From Salipaludibacillus keqinensis (GTDB lineage Bacteria > Bacillota > Bacilli > Bacillales > Salisediminibacteriaceae), in contig NZ_PDOD01000001.1 in the NCBI RefSeq assembly GCF_003226325.1, forward strand, positions 1,302,001-1,366,000: a DNA stretch of 64,000 nt, written 5' to 3'. This document shows positions 63,798 through 64,000 of this stretch, in pieces (the first letter of the stretch is position 1; each line of letters starts with the position of its first letter). Below the pieces are notes generated by a model, which saw only the letters and a program-made list of their open reading frames with translations, was not told the origin of the DNA and searched no databases. A program made the translations under genes and the position numbers.

Positions 63798-64000
63798 GTG
63801 AAATTTACGATTACAGATCAAGCAATAGACTTTTATAAAAATGAACTAAATTTAACTGATGGAGATAGTCTTTCTTTTTTCGTGAGAATTGGCGGTGTTG
63901 GTTCGGGAGGGTTTTCAGCTGGCCTGTATCTTGGTATTCCTGATCATGACTATATAAGCTTACAAAAAAGAGGTCTGAACTTCTGTGTTGCTGAAGACGA
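63798..64000 (+). CDS. HesB/IscA-like protein (5' part, runs off the window)
   Basis: The first 67 residues of a HesB/YneR-like protein: FTITDQAIDFYKNELNLTDG then SFFVRIGGVGSGGFSAGLYLGIP. The fold is that of A-type iron-sulfur carriers, but the early part shows no Cys in the place where ISC carriers have the first ligand; this fits the YneR-like branch of unknown function. GTG start after AAAGGATG. The C-terminus is beyond base 64000. Confidence 0.75.
   Translation, partial: MKFTITDQAIDFYKNELNLTDGDSLSFFVRIGGVGSGGFSAGLYLGIPDHDYISLQKRGLNFCVAED

Noticed and set aside
1-64000. CRISPR arrays, insertion sequences, prophage, tRNA or rRNA genes
   Set aside because: Scanned by eye on both strands; no regularly spaced repeats, transposase, integrase or tRNA-like cloverleaf with CCA-type end was recognised.

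Overview
The window comes from a low-GC, endospore-forming Gram-positive bacterium, most likely a halotolerant Bacillaceae (Halobacillus/Pontibacillus/Virgibacillus-like; the genus cannot be fixed from this sequence). The evidence is GGAGG-type ribosome binding sites with frequent TTG and GTG starts, a Ger receptor operon, an SspL-like spore protein, a tandem DynA dynamin, a T-box leader, a TnrA/GlnR-type operator and an OpuC-type osmoprotectant importer. It looks like ordinary core chromosome. I saw no insertion sequence, prophage, CRISPR array, tRNA or rRNA.

Layout. 1-9.9 kb: 5' part of typA, a degenerate HD-GYP-like protein, proBA behind a proline T-box with a CCU specifier, and an ACT/UPF0210 pair behind a glycine riboswitch, then a serine hydrolase and an acyltransferase. 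10-16 kb: EamA exporter, an amt-nucleotidyltransferase-exonuclease operon behind a TnrA-like box, and an AraM-like dehydrogenase with a HAD phosphatase. 16-25 kb: gerB-A-C germination operon, ilvA, cvfB, topB. 25-38 kb: small enzymes, fabF, dynA, sspL-like gene. 39-42 kb: a NitT/TauT-type ABC importer. 42-48 kb: degenerate HPr-like protein, E. coli-type speD, many small conserved genes, a 3D-domain wall protein. 48.6-52.9 kb: a redox block. 53.6-64 kb: parE-parC, usp, opuC, M32 carboxypeptidase and the start of a HesB-like gene.

The most notable content is at 50.1-52.9 kb. A glutaredoxin-like protein, a flavin oxidoreductase resembling the family fused to or linked with SelD, an AhpD-like protein and a TlpA-like protein appear to form one operon. 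The last two genes are each interrupted by an in-frame UGA exactly at a redox-active cysteine position (Cys-His-Tyr-UGA, and Trp-UGA-Arg-Cys). Immediately after each UGA a hairpin with a G near the start of its apical loop sits 17 or 20 nt downstream, as expected of a bacterial SECIS element. I read them as two selenoproteins encoded side by side, not as four gene fragments. A Crp/Fnr regulator is divergent from this operon and an OsmC-like protein follows it.

Regulation readable from sequence: proline-tRNA control of proBA, glycine control of the ACT/UPF0210 pair (possibly an OFF switch), nitrogen control of amt, a possible FapR site before fabF and a possible sigma-B promoter before opuC.
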